Shown: positions 1-10,527, counted from the stretch's first letter. The stretch is DNA of 64,000 bases from Piezodorus guildinii (GCA_023052935.1 CM041292.1:112249436-112313435), one strand, 5' to 3'. Numbers and translations: made by a program. The notes: generated from the sequence alone by a model not told the origin.

Positions 1-1271
1 GTTTTACCGAAATCTTCAATATTATTTTATCTAATGAACACTCAAGTCATTTAAAAATGAGATTTAGAAATGCAATTACTTAAGGTACAAACTACATGCT
101 TAATTTTGTTTCTAATCAAACTAAAACATTTCATTCCATAAATTTAAAATAGTGTCATTAACATAGTAAAAAAATAATTCTAGATTTTATTGCGAAAAGA
201 ATCATATGAGTAGGTATAATAATATAGTGATGAGATATTTTAGCGCTTCCTGTAAAATTTCCTAAAATGGATATAGTACCTTTTGGAAATAAATGTTTCA
301 ATTTTTTAAATGTTATAACTCCACATGCTAAGAGAAAAAATACTATTTTTTTTTTTTTAATTTAAAAAATAAATAATTGGTTAGATAAGTAAATTTTCAT
401 AGTTTAAGTTACAGTTTTTAATTTGTTAAAATTAAGAAAGAATTTTATGCCTATCAAATAGTAATCAGTATCATTCATTCCTTGAATAAGAGCAACAAAA
501 TATAATAATACAAATTTTGAATAATTTTTATCCTAAGTTCTAATCAAACCTCACAAAAAAATCAATCACCTGAGATTCTTTTATCCCATTCATTAAATTC
601 AAAGTACTGTGAAATAATACATTTTTAAAATATAGACTGATTTATGATCACTTGAGCTAATTTAAATCCGCTACTCTGGTTTAGATAAACCAATCAATTG
701 TATTGTATCTAATGTAGTTTAAGAACATTTTTAAAACTTCAGATAAATAAAACTTAAAGAGGTCCTAGTAAAAACAGATGGAGTAGATTAAAGAAAAACA
801 TTAGTACGTAACTAGGATTAGTAAACGGAATAATATGAATGGTAAATTTACAAAAGTATAAATATAAATATCTGAATTAGGTTTTAAGATTAAAGCTGTG
901 GTTAGAGACTGTATATTCCTAAGCACAAACACAATTTTCAAATTTATATACATATCGATAATGTTTAAAAAAATTAAATACTTTTAAAAATCCTACCAAT
1001 GCCTTTGCCTAGTATCTGAAAACTTTATCTAAATATTTTAGGTTTGTTTCCTCATCACTTTTGTTTTGTTTTTTTGTTGCTCTGATAAGGTAGTGCTGGA
1101 ACTTAAAAAGTGCACTGTGCATGGACTGTCTGACCTTAAAGCATTGAGGGAACGGACCATATAAAATTGATAAAAACAAGTATTTTCCCTTAAATAGAAT
1201 CTTAATGGTATCTAAACATTATAAAAGGTATTCATTAGATTAAAATAATCCTTTAAGAGGAAATACTTAAC
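1..1271. other. AT-rich non-coding DNA, probably an intron of the CIB1-like gene
   Basis: This stretch lies downstream (minus strand) of a splice donor at 1271. The missing EF-hand exons of the CIB1-like gene are expected further left, outside the window. I looked for the acidic calcium-loop coding pattern on the minus strand and saw none here. No repeat or RNA gene was recognised. Confidence 0.5.
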
Positions 1272-1874
1272 AAAAATCCTGAAAGCATGCTCTGCTTTCA
1301 CAGACTTAGGTGTAGAATCACTGAAGACACTCATCATATCGAGAAAATCTTCAAAAGTACAATCCCCATCTTGACTAGTGCTGAAGACTTTGCATATTCT
1401 ATCACCAAAAGGATTAACTCTTAACTCTGGATATTGCAAAACTTTGTTCATAGGAAGTTTAGCATTCCTATTATGTCCAACCTTTTCTGGTGCCAAAGCT
1501 TTGAATTTTGTATGAGCACTAAAATAATTTAAAATTAAATTTTCTTTTAAAATTTGTATAACAATGTATGATAGTACTTACTGCATCACTTCCTTCTTGG
1601 TGAAATAAGTCAAATCCTAAAATAATAGAAATTCATATTTAAAAATGTAATAATAGCTGAATTCATAAAGATATCATTCAAATTGCTTGGCTATAAGAAG
1701 ACTTAAATAATTATTTCTAGGCTTTATTCATAATTAAATCTATAGGAATAATTGTTTCAGTTGAAATATCTTTAAGTACTCATTACAAAATATAATAATA
1801 AAAATCAAAATAACATATCATACCTGATAATCTTGAAGTTCTTCCTCCGTGAATTGACTTGTTTTTTGTCCCAT
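1272..1874 (-). CDS. CIB1: Calcium and integrin-binding protein, CIB1-like (5' coding exons; truncated by window edge)
   Basis: Three coding exons join in phase: 1874-1824 (17 codons from ATG), 1616-1582 and 1518-1272, all with GT donors and AG acceptors, giving 111 residues. The product starts MGQKTSQFTEEEL and contains LPMNKVLQYPELRVNPFGDR, then an ICKVFSTS stretch, FEDFLDMMSVFSD and HAFRIF. This is the N-terminal half of the CIB family, closest to CIB1 as I remember it. CIB proteins are small EF-hand calcium sensors of about 190 residues that bind integrin alpha-IIb tails and other partners. The conserved residues end just before the first calcium-binding loop (usually DFD...), so the last exons must lie left of base 1. 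The initiator is followed by Gly2, the myristoylation position of many CIBs. Family assignment is firm; the CIB1 rather than CIB2 label is inferred from the FSTS and FSD motifs. Confidence 0.85.
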
Positions 1875-2262
1875 TTAGAAGATAGATAGATCTTTAAATA
1901 GTTTCATACAGATTTATATTATAATTAAAATCATTTCACTAGCAAAAAAAATATTGATTCTAATGAATATATATTCATTATCTATAATCATAATATAGAC
2001 TAACTTACCAGATATCGTAATCAACCCTATGAATTAAAAGACTGAATACAGAAATTAAATCGTCAATAATAATATGAGCATCCAGTTATCCAGGGCCAAG
2101 TGTTTACTAGGGTGCCCGATCTCCCTCTGAATCGTTACTGAACAGTTCCTAAAGTTCAAGAGTTACTGATCTAGCTGGATCGGTAAGGGATGGGGGAAGA
2201 TCGACGTCGGGTCGGGTCGGGAAAGACCGGTTGGGTACGGAACCTGTGGAGAATGACGGAAC

Positions 2263-2480
2263 TTGTTTATTTATTTAACGTCACTTAATGCTACAATGGC
2301 TAATCGCACGATGCTAGTGGTAGTCCTAAACTTTGCCGATTAGGGTTTTATTAGGATAGGGATCTTTAAAGAGTACCTGACATTGCACAGGCTCGGGACC
2401 ACCTTTTAACGTCCTCTTCGAAGGATAGCATAACTAAGGATTTTTTACTCCCATTAAAAAATCCAAGGACCACCTGCGGA
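2263..2480 (-). repeat. tRNA-derived SINE, family A (head-truncated copy)
   Basis: This shares its body with copies at 38.3, 44.4/45.3 and 52.0 kb: an A-rich tail at the left end, a block reading GCACAGGCTCGGGACCACC, and a block with TTAAAAAATCC, then CACCTGCGG where the copy stops. The tRNA-like box B region seen in the 52 kb copy is missing here. Confidence 0.7.
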
Positions 2481-3451
2481 ATGATTGAACTTAAGACATA
2501 AGTTCTGTTCGTGGACAAAGCAATGAAAGACTATCAAGTCATCTTTTAGTACATTTAATTCAGTTGCTTTTTGTTACAAATTCCGATGAAACCTTTACGT
2601 AAGCCGACCATAGAAGGTACACTATATCTGTATATTACAACTAATTTTGACCATGGCAAGTCAAACTTGTGCATACTTTTCGAACTTCATCAAAAATGTG
2701 TTCTCTGAGCAGTCGGTTTTAGCGGCTGTAAAACAATCGATTTCACAGTAACAGTGAACTATTTATTAACACCTCGAATAAACATAGCCAGTTGAGCCTT
2801 TTCGGACAAATCGGTGCTCTGTCAGTTAGTCAATGTTTTGTTTGTTTTTTTATTTCATTAGCCTATACTAATTTTTTCAAATCCATTTTTCTTTTCAGGA
2901 AACAAAACACTGCAAACTTCTAACATACACTCCTAGATGAATTTTCTTTCGGCAAATAGTTATAATGACTGCCAATTGTGAACTAAATATAAAACTAGCT
3001 TTCACAACATTATCAAGTTGTGTTCTTTTTTTATGAAACTTATGTTGCTGTTTTTTCAAATTTGCGTTTAACTAATGGATTTTGTCTTTTCTTATTTGTT
3101 CTTTCATTGTGTGCAGCATAGTATGCTTAGTTGAGCGAGGCCTCTTTATATTGAATTCGTTCATCACTGAAATGGATTCATTACACAACAAATAAATTGG
3201 CTTACCATTATGCAAGATAAAAAAGAATTCTTCAGTTCATTTTTCTGGAAACGGGCGACTCTCTGCATCTACTTTTCGTTTCTTTCCACTAGACATCATT
3301 TTCGTTCAATAAACGTAGTAGCAAAATAGATTTAGTAAGCACTCGAGATGCACACAAAGCAAATTGACGGCGCTAGCAGTTCGCTAGGATATCGCTTGCC
3401 GAAGTTGTCACCTCGGTAGCTCAAATAGAACAAACTGAAGTTCGGGCCATA
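2481..3451. other. Unassigned intergenic DNA
   Basis: No coding exon, RNA gene or recognised repeat was found here. The sequence is slightly richer in GC than the flanking DNA. Confidence 0.3.
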
Positions 3452-3721
3452 CTAGCTTATGTACGCAAAATAAATGAATGATCTAGAATCGCCATTGAGC
3501 CATTGATATATGGTCATAGTTGGAACTGGCACACAAACCTGGCTGCTGGCTACCTGGTTTATAATCTCTCCTTCAGCCGGGTAGCAACCGGAGACGGCAC
3601 ATTTCCCTATTTGGCCAACTCTTAAGTATCCGGCATCCGCATATTTAAGATCCGGGTATGTGATATGGCCCTTACTGTTGTATGTAGCAGATAATCGCTG
3701 TCGTCGTCGAAATAGTACCAC
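3452..3721 (-). CDS. Unidentified open frame of 89 codons
   Basis: The frame opens with ATG and has three Cys residues within a segment reading GKCAVSGCYPAEGE...SSQVC. Its base composition is less AT-rich than the flanks. The spacing loosely recalls small secreted Cys-rich insect proteins, but there is no signal peptide and no family match I can defend. It lies about 0.6 kb left of the PIF/Harbinger transposase and could be part of another mobile element or an exon. It may also be a chance frame. Confidence 0.15.
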   Translation of the reverse strand: MVLFRRRQRLSATYNSKGHITYPDLKYADAGYLRVGQIGKCAVSGCYPAEGEIINQVASSQVCVPVPTMTIYQWLNGDSRSFIYFAYIS

Positions 3722-4280
3722 ATGTTCGAAAACCTTAAGGTGGACACTTTTACTTGGCGTGGCTATAAGTGGGTCAAGGTGCTTTACTGGACCTTTTTAG
3801 TAAAGCGCCGTAGCTGGTAAAGCAGCTTTCATCGAATATAGGAATTAAATATGTATAAGGAAGCTTATGTGTGGGAGTCTAACGATCACATCTAAAGAGG
3901 GATTTTTGACTTTGGAGGATTCGACGTTTTATTCTGTTTGGAAAGATAAATTGTCTCTTCATAGAAAAGGCACTCGAACTCCTATCAAGTAAAATTCACA
4001 GTAAGCTCAAGAGACTAATCCAGGAACCTTAAGCCCTAAAAGGCTGATAAAGAAGCAGTCCTCTTTCAAAGATTTTAAGAACTGAGTTAATCTATAAATT
4101 AGCTACGTATATCTAACTGTTTTGTTCTGACAATTAAGTATTTACTAAATGTTGACTCCATACTTGAACATATTAAAATGACAAGTAAACGCCAAAATTG
4201 AAGTGAATAAAACAAGTATTTACTCTTACTCGCGAGTAAATACTTGAGAGGCTCGTAAAACCCCGAAAAAATGCAAATTT

Positions 4281-5221
4281 ATGAACCTGCATGGCGAGAA
4301 ACGTTATAGAGACCGGCGTGATATAAGTCCCGATCTATCTAAGGGACTTTTACGGTTTGAGAGCGAAAACGTAGATTTTCTCACTTCGCACTTTCTTGAT
4401 GAAAACACTGATGCAAGGGGTGGATGATTAACTGCACCGAAAAAGATGGAAATTTTTCTGAGATACGTTAGTGATCCAGGATTCCAAAGTGGTGTTGCCA
4501 CGACTTGGGGGTTGAAAGAAGTACCGTCAGCAGAACATTTTCAAGTGTATTGGATAAAATAGTGTCGAAGTCTGAAGATTGGATTAAATTTCCACGCACT
4601 ATTGAAGATACGGATCAGGTCAAGGCAGATTGGGCTTCAAAATTTCGCATTCCGACTGTCATTGGTGCTATAGATTGCACTCACGTGCATATTATGAACC
4701 CTTCAGAATTCGGCGACGAGTATGTGAACAGAAAAGGAAAAACAACAATAAACATGACATGTGACGCTAATGAAAAAATTACAACTGTGGACGTTCAATG
4801 GCCAGGGAGTGTACATGATGGCATGATTTGGCGAGTGAGTGGAATTCAGGACGTGGTGCGCCGATATAATGGTGATGTTTGTCTTCTTGGTGATAGCGGA
4901 TATGGAATTACTCCTTGGTTACTAACTCCTTTTGTCGAACCAAGAAATGCTCGTGAGCGGAATTAAAATTCGACCCATACTCAGGAAAGAGTAATAATTG
5001 AACGAGTTTTTGGCCAGATGAAACGTCGGTCTCCCATACTCTCGAGCCAAGTTAGAATAGCAGTCAAAAATGTTCCCAATTTAGTAACAAGTTGTGCAGT
5101 GCTTCACAATGTAGCAAAACATTTGAATGATGCTTGGGAAGTGGAAGACGGAATCGAAAATGGTGTGGCTGAAGAAAATGTACCTCTATATAATTTAGAT
5201 CGGAATGTAGTTTATAAATAG
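4281..5221 (+). pseudogene. PIF/Harbinger (HARBI1-like) transposase, disabled
   Basis: Translating from the ATG at 4281 gives a Harbinger N-terminus ending in FLDENTDARGG, then TGA at 4425-4427. The same frame continues with KKMEIFLRYVSDPGFQSGVA. A single-base loss near 4497-4504 shifts into the frame that reads LGVERSTVSRTF, then VIGAIDCTHVHI (first catalytic Asp), VQWPGSVHDG and LLGDSGYG (second Asp). TAA at 4964 interrupts the frame, which resumes in frame with the region containing RVIIERVFGQMKRR (catalytic Glu). HARBI-type nucleases are DDE enzymes that cut and paste the element together with a Myb-like partner. Two nonsense codons plus one frameshift mean this copy makes no full enzyme. 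Confidence 0.9.
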
Positions 5222-5309
5222 ACGACGTGGTCAGAAAAAACGATTAGAAATTAGTAATAATGTGATGATGTAAATACACATTTTTGACATGGAAAATTCT
5301 CATTTGAAT

Positions 5310-5639
5310 CGCAAATTTTTAGGAAATCTACCTCCCATGACAACAATGTTGTTGGTTTATTTCCAGTTGCGTTGACATCAGTTTTTTTCTTGACTGCGGT
5401 TTTCATATTGTTCAATAGCTTTTTTAAATGTCCAACGCTAGTTAGAGTTAGTTAGTTAGTTAGTAGTCAACGCTTCCCAACGTTTTTCGAAAACTGGTCA
5501 GCTAAGCATCCCCATGCCTTCTCTTTAGCAGATGCAACTTTAGGCAACATTGATTTATTAGCACAACATTAAAGTCATTCAATAACGCTACAAAAATAGC
5601 TCTATTGTCACAACCGTCTGCCACACTACTTTCATCCAT
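5310..5639 (-). pseudogene. Myb/SANT-like DNA-binding protein remnant of the Harbinger element
   Basis: Read on the minus strand from an ATG at 5639-5637, the sequence gives MDESSVADGCDNRAIFVALL. Degraded frames then include KEKAWGCLADQFS and, further on, LKKLLNNMKTAVKKKTDVNATGNKP. The last segment fits the end of Myb/SANT-like domains (LK..N.K...KK......TG). PIF/Harbinger elements normally encode such a protein beside the transposase. Frames are broken, and a small (TTAG/CTAA)n expansion sits inside at about 5447-5470. Confidence 0.45.
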
Positions 5640-5799
5640 AGCTTCAAGAGGTCAAAAACAAACGGGAACGACAACTGACTTGTGAGTGATGACGGGGAGT
5701 CAAGTTAGTATAGCGGCTTTATTCACATCGGTTTACTTGGAGTTTAAACACCCGTTACACTCTACTTGTAAGTAAATACTCGTCGTACTCGTTTTTATT

Positions 5800-6075
5800 C
5801 GCACCTCCTCATGAGTATTAACTAATTTTCATTACAACTATGCGATGATTAATATCTATGATAGCTGATTTAATAGATATGATAACAATCGTTATCTAAC
5901 AGACTTAAAAAGTATAATCTAAAAGCTATATTTTTATAACAACAATGTATACTGATATTATGCTATAAACCCGAATTTACGTTTCAGAGAAATACATCTT
6001 TTTCGGTTCGAAATTCTTTTTTCTAAATTCTCTCCAAGGACCTCTTTGTAGGTGTGAATTCATTTGGTGTGAACT
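5800..6075. other. Upstream region of the UQCC5/UQCC6 locus
   Basis: This is the non-coding AT-rich stretch between the Harbinger element and the first small ORF. It should contain the promoter and 5' UTR of the bicistronic locus. No clear TATA box or initiator could be singled out. Confidence 0.3.
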
Positions 6076-6312
6076 ATGTTGAGAAGGAATGAATCAGTAA
6101 AGAAAATTTTAGATAAGTGGCCTGGAAAACGATTTTTTGGTATATTTAGATTCTTACCCATATTTTTTTGTTTGGGTGCTGCCCTAGAATATTCCATGAT
6201 CAATTGGGATTTTAAGGGTCAGGTAAATTTCTACAGAACTTATAAGAAAAGACAAATTCAAGAGAAGATAGAGGAAATTATTCATGAAGAAAACATCTCT
6301 GTTCCCCAATAA
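6076..6312 (+). CDS. UQCC5: UQCC5/SMIM4 homologue (Drosophila Sloth1 type), 78 aa
   Basis: The 78-residue product has a basic N-terminus, PGKRFFGIFRFLPIFFCLGA at residues 16-35, a single hydrophobic segment at about residues 22-42, and a charged C-terminal tail. The PGK..FGI.RFLP core with a following E-Y-x-M-I is what I know from SMIM4/UQCC5, an inner mitochondrial membrane protein needed for assembly of respiratory complex III. The length fits the family (about 70-80 residues). The ORF lies 23 bases upstream of a UQCC6/Brawnin ORF. In Drosophila the two orthologues (Sloth1, Sloth2) are made from one bicistronic mRNA and act together, and the spacing here implies the same. No intron interrupts the ORF. 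Confidence 0.88.
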   Translation: MLRRNESVKKILDKWPGKRFFGIFRFLPIFFCLGAALEYSMINWDFKGQVNFYRTYKKRQIQEKIEEIIHEENISVPQ

Positions 6313-6334
6313 AATTATCATAGGACTTCTCTAA
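6284..6334 (+). other. Overlapping 16-codon ORF between the UQCC5 and UQCC6 starts
   Basis: An out-of-frame ATG inside the UQCC5 coding sequence opens a 16-codon frame whose TAA ends at 6334, one base before the UQCC6 ATG. A scanning or reinitiating ribosome would meet it between the two cistrons. I infer a possible role in reinitiation; there is no evidence that the peptide itself matters. Confidence 0.35.
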
Positions 6335-6335
6335 G

Positions 6336-6473
6336 ATGCCAGCTGGTGTGACTTGGAGCAGGTATTTAACATTTTTAGGCGCTGCTCTGCTGTCTATGTT
6401 TGCAGGTGCACAGGTTGTTCATTCTATATATAGACCATTAGATGATTTAGATAGATTATACAATTGGAACTAG
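6336..6473 (+). CDS. UQCC6: UQCC6/Brawnin homologue (Drosophila Sloth2 type), with apparent C-terminal frameshift
   Basis: The ORF starts MPAGVTWSRYLTFLGAALLS, continues MFAGAQVVHSIYRP and stops after 45 codons. MPAGV, AGA.VVH and YRP are hallmarks of Brawnin/UQCC6, a small inner-membrane protein of complex III assembly. The hydrophobic segment spans about residues 7-29. Family members run to 60-70 residues. Here a shift of one base near 6456-6459 would open a Lys/Glu/Gln-rich tail (...ELEKQLKRSQDKPD) to a TAA at 6509-6511, restoring roughly the expected length. The sequence as given therefore looks truncated by a one-base deletion, either real or an assembly error. This ORF was too short for standard ORF length filters. 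It is the second cistron after UQCC5. Confidence 0.85.
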   Translation: MPAGVTWSRYLTFLGAALLSMFAGAQVVHSIYRPLDDLDRLYNWN

Positions 6474-6530
6474 AGAAGCAATTGAAAAGGAGTCAAGATA
6501 AGCCAGATTAATGTGAAAAGTATATTGGTC

Positions 6531-6536
6531 AATAAA
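6531..6536 (+). terminator. Polyadenylation signal AATAAA
   Basis: A canonical AATAAA hexamer lies 58 bases after the UQCC6 stop (20 bases after the out-of-frame tail's stop). It is the natural 3' end signal of a single short transcript carrying both ORFs. Confidence 0.55.
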
Positions 6537-6539
6537 CAT

Positions 6540-7200
6540 ATTTTCTATTTTCACTTTTATTCAATGAACCATTGTCAATTACCTTTTACATTTGATAAAT
6601 TAGTTTATTTGGCAATGATCAAATTATTATTTCTTGTTTTCAACTACTCAATATTAATGTTAACAGGTACATAATGGAACCTCAGTGTGCATTAAGAAAC
6701 AAAAAAAAAAAATTTCATGAAATATTTTGGTATGATCTTGCTGTAAGCATAATCTACAGAAAGATTATATAATTGACAAATAGATGTACTGTATGTTTGC
6801 TTCTTTTTCCACGAGGTCTTATGAATTTGTTTATAAAGTGGTAGCGACTAATTCTTAAATTAGTGCCATTTCAATTTTATTTTAAAAGAACCTTACCTAG
6901 TGCATAGCTTCAGTCAAAAAATCTTAAGCAAAAGTTTAAGGAGACTTTCTTTTCTTAAAATGAGTCTTTTAAGAAAAATTTCCTCAAAATGAAGATGTAA
7001 ATCGTCTATTATATGAAAAGTTAGTTTGGCTGTTATTATTGTTAAGATTAATCATTATCTGAAGCAGAAACTCTTCACCAGGTTTGGACAGCTTCCACTA
7101 GTTGGTTCTGCACAGTCTTTTTCAAGTTATGATGACATCCATCAAATGTTTAGTCTCCCCACTTTTTACTTAGGTCAAACAATTGTTCTATAGTGAAAAT
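6540..7200. other. Intergenic AT-rich DNA
   Basis: No exon, RNA gene or recognised repeat was found between the UQCC6 3' end and the LINE fragment that follows. Confidence 0.4.
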
Positions 7201-7214
7201 GCCTAATTAATTGC

Positions 7215-7600
7215 TTTGTTTCTGTTGTTTTGGGGTCCCGAGGGACAACTCTGTCTCCGAATTTTATAGCGAGTTGAGGTGGCTTTACCCTTCCAATCGT
7301 CTCAAGTATTCCCTTGCATCTTTACCAAGTTATCCAGTCCTGCTGTCCATCATACATTTTCGACCTTTTACAATTCAAATCCTCTATCCATTCCCGCTAT
7401 ACACACTCTAGGCCTTCAGAGTTATACGCAATGGTCCACCAATCTACACGTTTTGACAGATCGTTTCTTATCCGATCCTCAATCCGATGGAATTCTTTTC
7501 CTCTTTCTATTCGTCACTCCAACTCTCTTCCTACATTCAAATTCTTCTTATTCATTCATCTCATGACCATCCAGTCATAACAAAATTGTAAATAACATTC
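7215..7600 (+). pseudogene. 3' end of a non-LTR retrotransposon ORF2 (LINE)
   Basis: Overlapping frames give a LINE reverse-transcriptase C-terminus: LRWLYPSNRLKYSLASL, then VHHTFSTFYN with the following HTLG...YTQWST, then TRFDRSFLIRSSIRWNSFPL and LPTFKFFL. The order (domain after RT, then tR.d.SF..r.iR.WNs.P) matches the tail of CR1/Jockey-like ORF2 proteins. At least two frameshifts break it. About 50 bases after the frame the sequence becomes (TTTTA)n-like, as at a LINE 3' end. Confidence 0.6.
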
Positions 7601-7769
7601 TATTTTATTTTATTTTCTACTTATTTGCGTATATACATATCCTGAAGATACGGTCTCAACATAACACCATGAAGAATCTAATTGTAAATGTGTATATACA
7701 AATGTATAGGTTATAAAATAATAATCTTAAAATGTGAAAAAGAAAGAGCCAATTAAATAAAGAAAGAAC

Positions 7770-8640
7770 TAATCATCTGGCTCCTCTGGCACTACATACT
7801 AAAGTGGTCCTTGGCCTGCCATATTTCTCTATCCTGTGCCATATGATGCACATGTACTGTATATCCTCCAGGACTTTGACCCTCTGTCACACTGCTGGCC
7901 GCTCTTTTGTGCGTGTTGCTATGATTGTTCCCTGGTAGGCTTTCTTCACCTGCCTGTCCTAATTCATCTGGTTTACATGCCCATATCACTTCAATCTATT
8001 CATCCTTGTGGGGTCAGCTAGGCGCAACTTGTTACATAACTCAGCTCTATTTTTCCGTATGCACCATCTCCCTTGAACATGCTACCATAATTCCTTCATA
8101 ACACTTGCCTCTCAAATCTTTTATCTGTTGCCTTATCCATGTTTCATTGACCACTGGTGTTATTAAGGTTTTGTAAATGTGGATCTTTGTGGAGGGAGAT
8201 AGCAGGCTATTTATTCCTTATCATGCTCCTTAATGCAAAGCACGCTCTGTTATCTGCTATAATCCTTCTTTTTACTTCCTCTACTTTGTTGAATTCCAGT
8301 GCATTATGGATCCTTGGCTTGAGTGCCTCATTTTGATCCCACCCGAGATATTAGTGTAGGGGGAATCTTAGCCTTGTACATTTGCCTTATACACAAAGAG
8401 TCTGCATGTCCTGTCAACTGCTGCTCTGAAATCTACAATCAGCTACAATGTCACCATGTTGTATTCCAACATCTTTTCATCTATCTGTCTAAGAGCAAAT
8501 ATCTGATCTATTTATTCGAAACCCACAATGGTGGTCGTTACCAGTACTGCTTGTTTGTAATAGGGAGCAATTCAGTTGTACGGTAGTAAGGCAAGAATAT
8601 CATAACCAAGATTCAGCCAAGTGATTCCTCTTCTATTTCA
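7770..8640 (-). pseudogene. RTE-like LINE reverse transcriptase remnants
   Basis: Read on the minus strand from right to left, pieces include RQIDEKMLEYNMVTL followed by VDFRAAVDRTCR (RT motif A region). Further on comes LCNKLRLADPTRMNRLK.YGHV, and finally MAQDREIWQAKDH, the A.DR..W block near the end of this LINE lineage. The order is right for a RT with a central deletion. Stops and frameshifts are frequent. The family resembles the copy at 29.7-30.6 kb. Confidence 0.55.
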
Positions 8641-10527
8641 GTAACATCGTCATTCTTGTGAATCATATTGATGACACCATAGTTCTATTTTTCTGGCATG
8701 TCCTCAAAGAAAGAACAAATTCTTTAATTATATTATAGAGTTAAATATATTATACACGCTGGGCATGGGTTCTGTTTGAGTAAAGATTAGCAGAATTTTT
8801 TTTTTCTTATGATCTGTAGTGTGTTAATAATTAGTATTAGTAATTATATATCTTTAAATTCACTACTTCAAAATTTCATAAAAAATCATCAACTAACTAT
8901 AAAATAATAAATATCAATAGAAAAATAATCATTAATGCAATCATCTACACAGACATAAAGAGATTAGTTGTCTGATATTTAAAGTAAAGAAAAATATTAA
9001 ATCAGTAATATTTGAATAGATTAAATTAAGATAAAGTTATAATAATTTATTGCTTCATTAAGTTTGACTGCACTATGGATTCCTGATGTTAAATATTTGG
9101 AAAATTAATATTTATTCAGCCATTCACATTTTAAATAATTGGCAAGGATGTAGCTTAAACCTTCTCTAATATCAGCTAAAATAAAATAAGGTATTGTAAT
9201 ACGGGGTATGGTTAGGAACTGTTTTAAGCACTTAATTTTCAAATAAATATATATATGCAGTGTTCAGAATAAATATGATGTATTTTCAACCCACTTATCT
9301 TAACTAAAAATTTACAATTTACTTGGTCTCTTAGCAAAAATCCTACATAGGGCCTTCATCGTCCGGGGACAAAACCATTTAAGTATGAATAACAAAATCA
9401 CTAAACAACCTACAAGAGTTTACAGGATGCTAAACATGGTTATAATCAATAAAATTAGTTTTTATACCAGACTATTCGATAGAAATGGAAGGATTAATAC
9501 CTTTGCCTCAGTGATGAAGAATATTTCTATCTAACATGAATACCAGTAATTTAGGCAACTGCCTTCTTTCTTGTTAAAATTAGTGATAAATGATTAAGGT
9601 AGTAATACAGTTTGTTCCAATATACATGTAATTGCCCACATCAAACAGAAGGGCAGAGAGATGTATCCATTTGGAGCACAGTTCTAGAAATGGAAAAACT
9701 GAAATGTGCATGCTTTGTCATCTCTGGTTATTAAATATGAGTTGTAAAAAACCTTATATATTATTAATTTTCTGTAAAACATGCCTCTCTGTCGAACAAG
9801 AGACCTGAAATATAAGATAGCATATATAGTCCAGTTAAAAAAAAAAATTGTGTCTTATTATGAATGAAATGGTATAGCTTTACTTAATCGAAACCTAAAT
9901 AATTAATAAAAACAAAATGTTGTCAATTAGAGAGAACCCAGGTGTAGGTAGGGCTCTTGATTTTATAGTTGGTGATATCACAGAAATTTTTCACAAGATG
10001 TTGATTTTTTGTTTAGATAAATCAATTTGATGGGAATAACCTTAAATGTTTTCCAAGTTTACCCAGATCAATACAATATAATCTGTATAAGTTTTAGGAT
10101 TAAAAATACACATAAATACTCAATTTCTTTTTTAAACTTATATTTATTATCAAAATTATATACAGTTTAATTATGATACAAGATTTGAATTATGAGTGTT
10201 TGGAAAAACAGCTCCTTAATTAATTTTTACACATGTCAGAAATCTTATGAACCAACAGTAAATTAACAGTACAGTGACTTTTCATAAGAAACAGAAGGAA
10301 GGATAATTAGGAGTAATACTATTTGTTTTATTCTTTATTATCATAGAAACACTAAAAAAACTTTAAAAAAATGTGAACAATTAATAAGCACTGTTTTGAT
10401 TTTATAACAAAACTTTGTCTGATCTTGGACAGTTCAGTGGAGGGCTGCTTTCTCTAGCCTTTCTTTAAATATAAAAAATATAAATACATAAATAAAACAC
10501 TTCATTTAAATTAAATAAAGACAAAGT
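8641..10527. other. AT-rich intergenic DNA upstream of the DDX49 3' end
   Basis: I found no open frame with protein-like content, no RNA gene and no known element in this 1.9 kb. The right part probably includes the 3' UTR of the minus-strand helicase gene. Confidence 0.35.

Larger units (their letters stand above)
4205..5800 (+). mobile_element. PIF/Harbinger DNA transposon (inactivated; ends approximate)
   Basis: This holds a HARBI1-like transposase (plus) and a convergent Myb/SANT-like remnant (minus), the two-gene layout typical of PIF/Harbinger elements. A hairpin block with two inverted AGTATTTACTC arms lies near 4213-4242. A related inverted motif (GTAAATACTCG) is at about 5772, so the termini are probably near these points. 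The exact ends and the 3-bp target duplication were not resolved. Confidence 0.6.

Noticed and set aside
7792..7989. Minus-strand 65-codon ORF as a host gene
   Set aside because: Its A.DR..W block and neighbours match the end of an RTE-like LINE.
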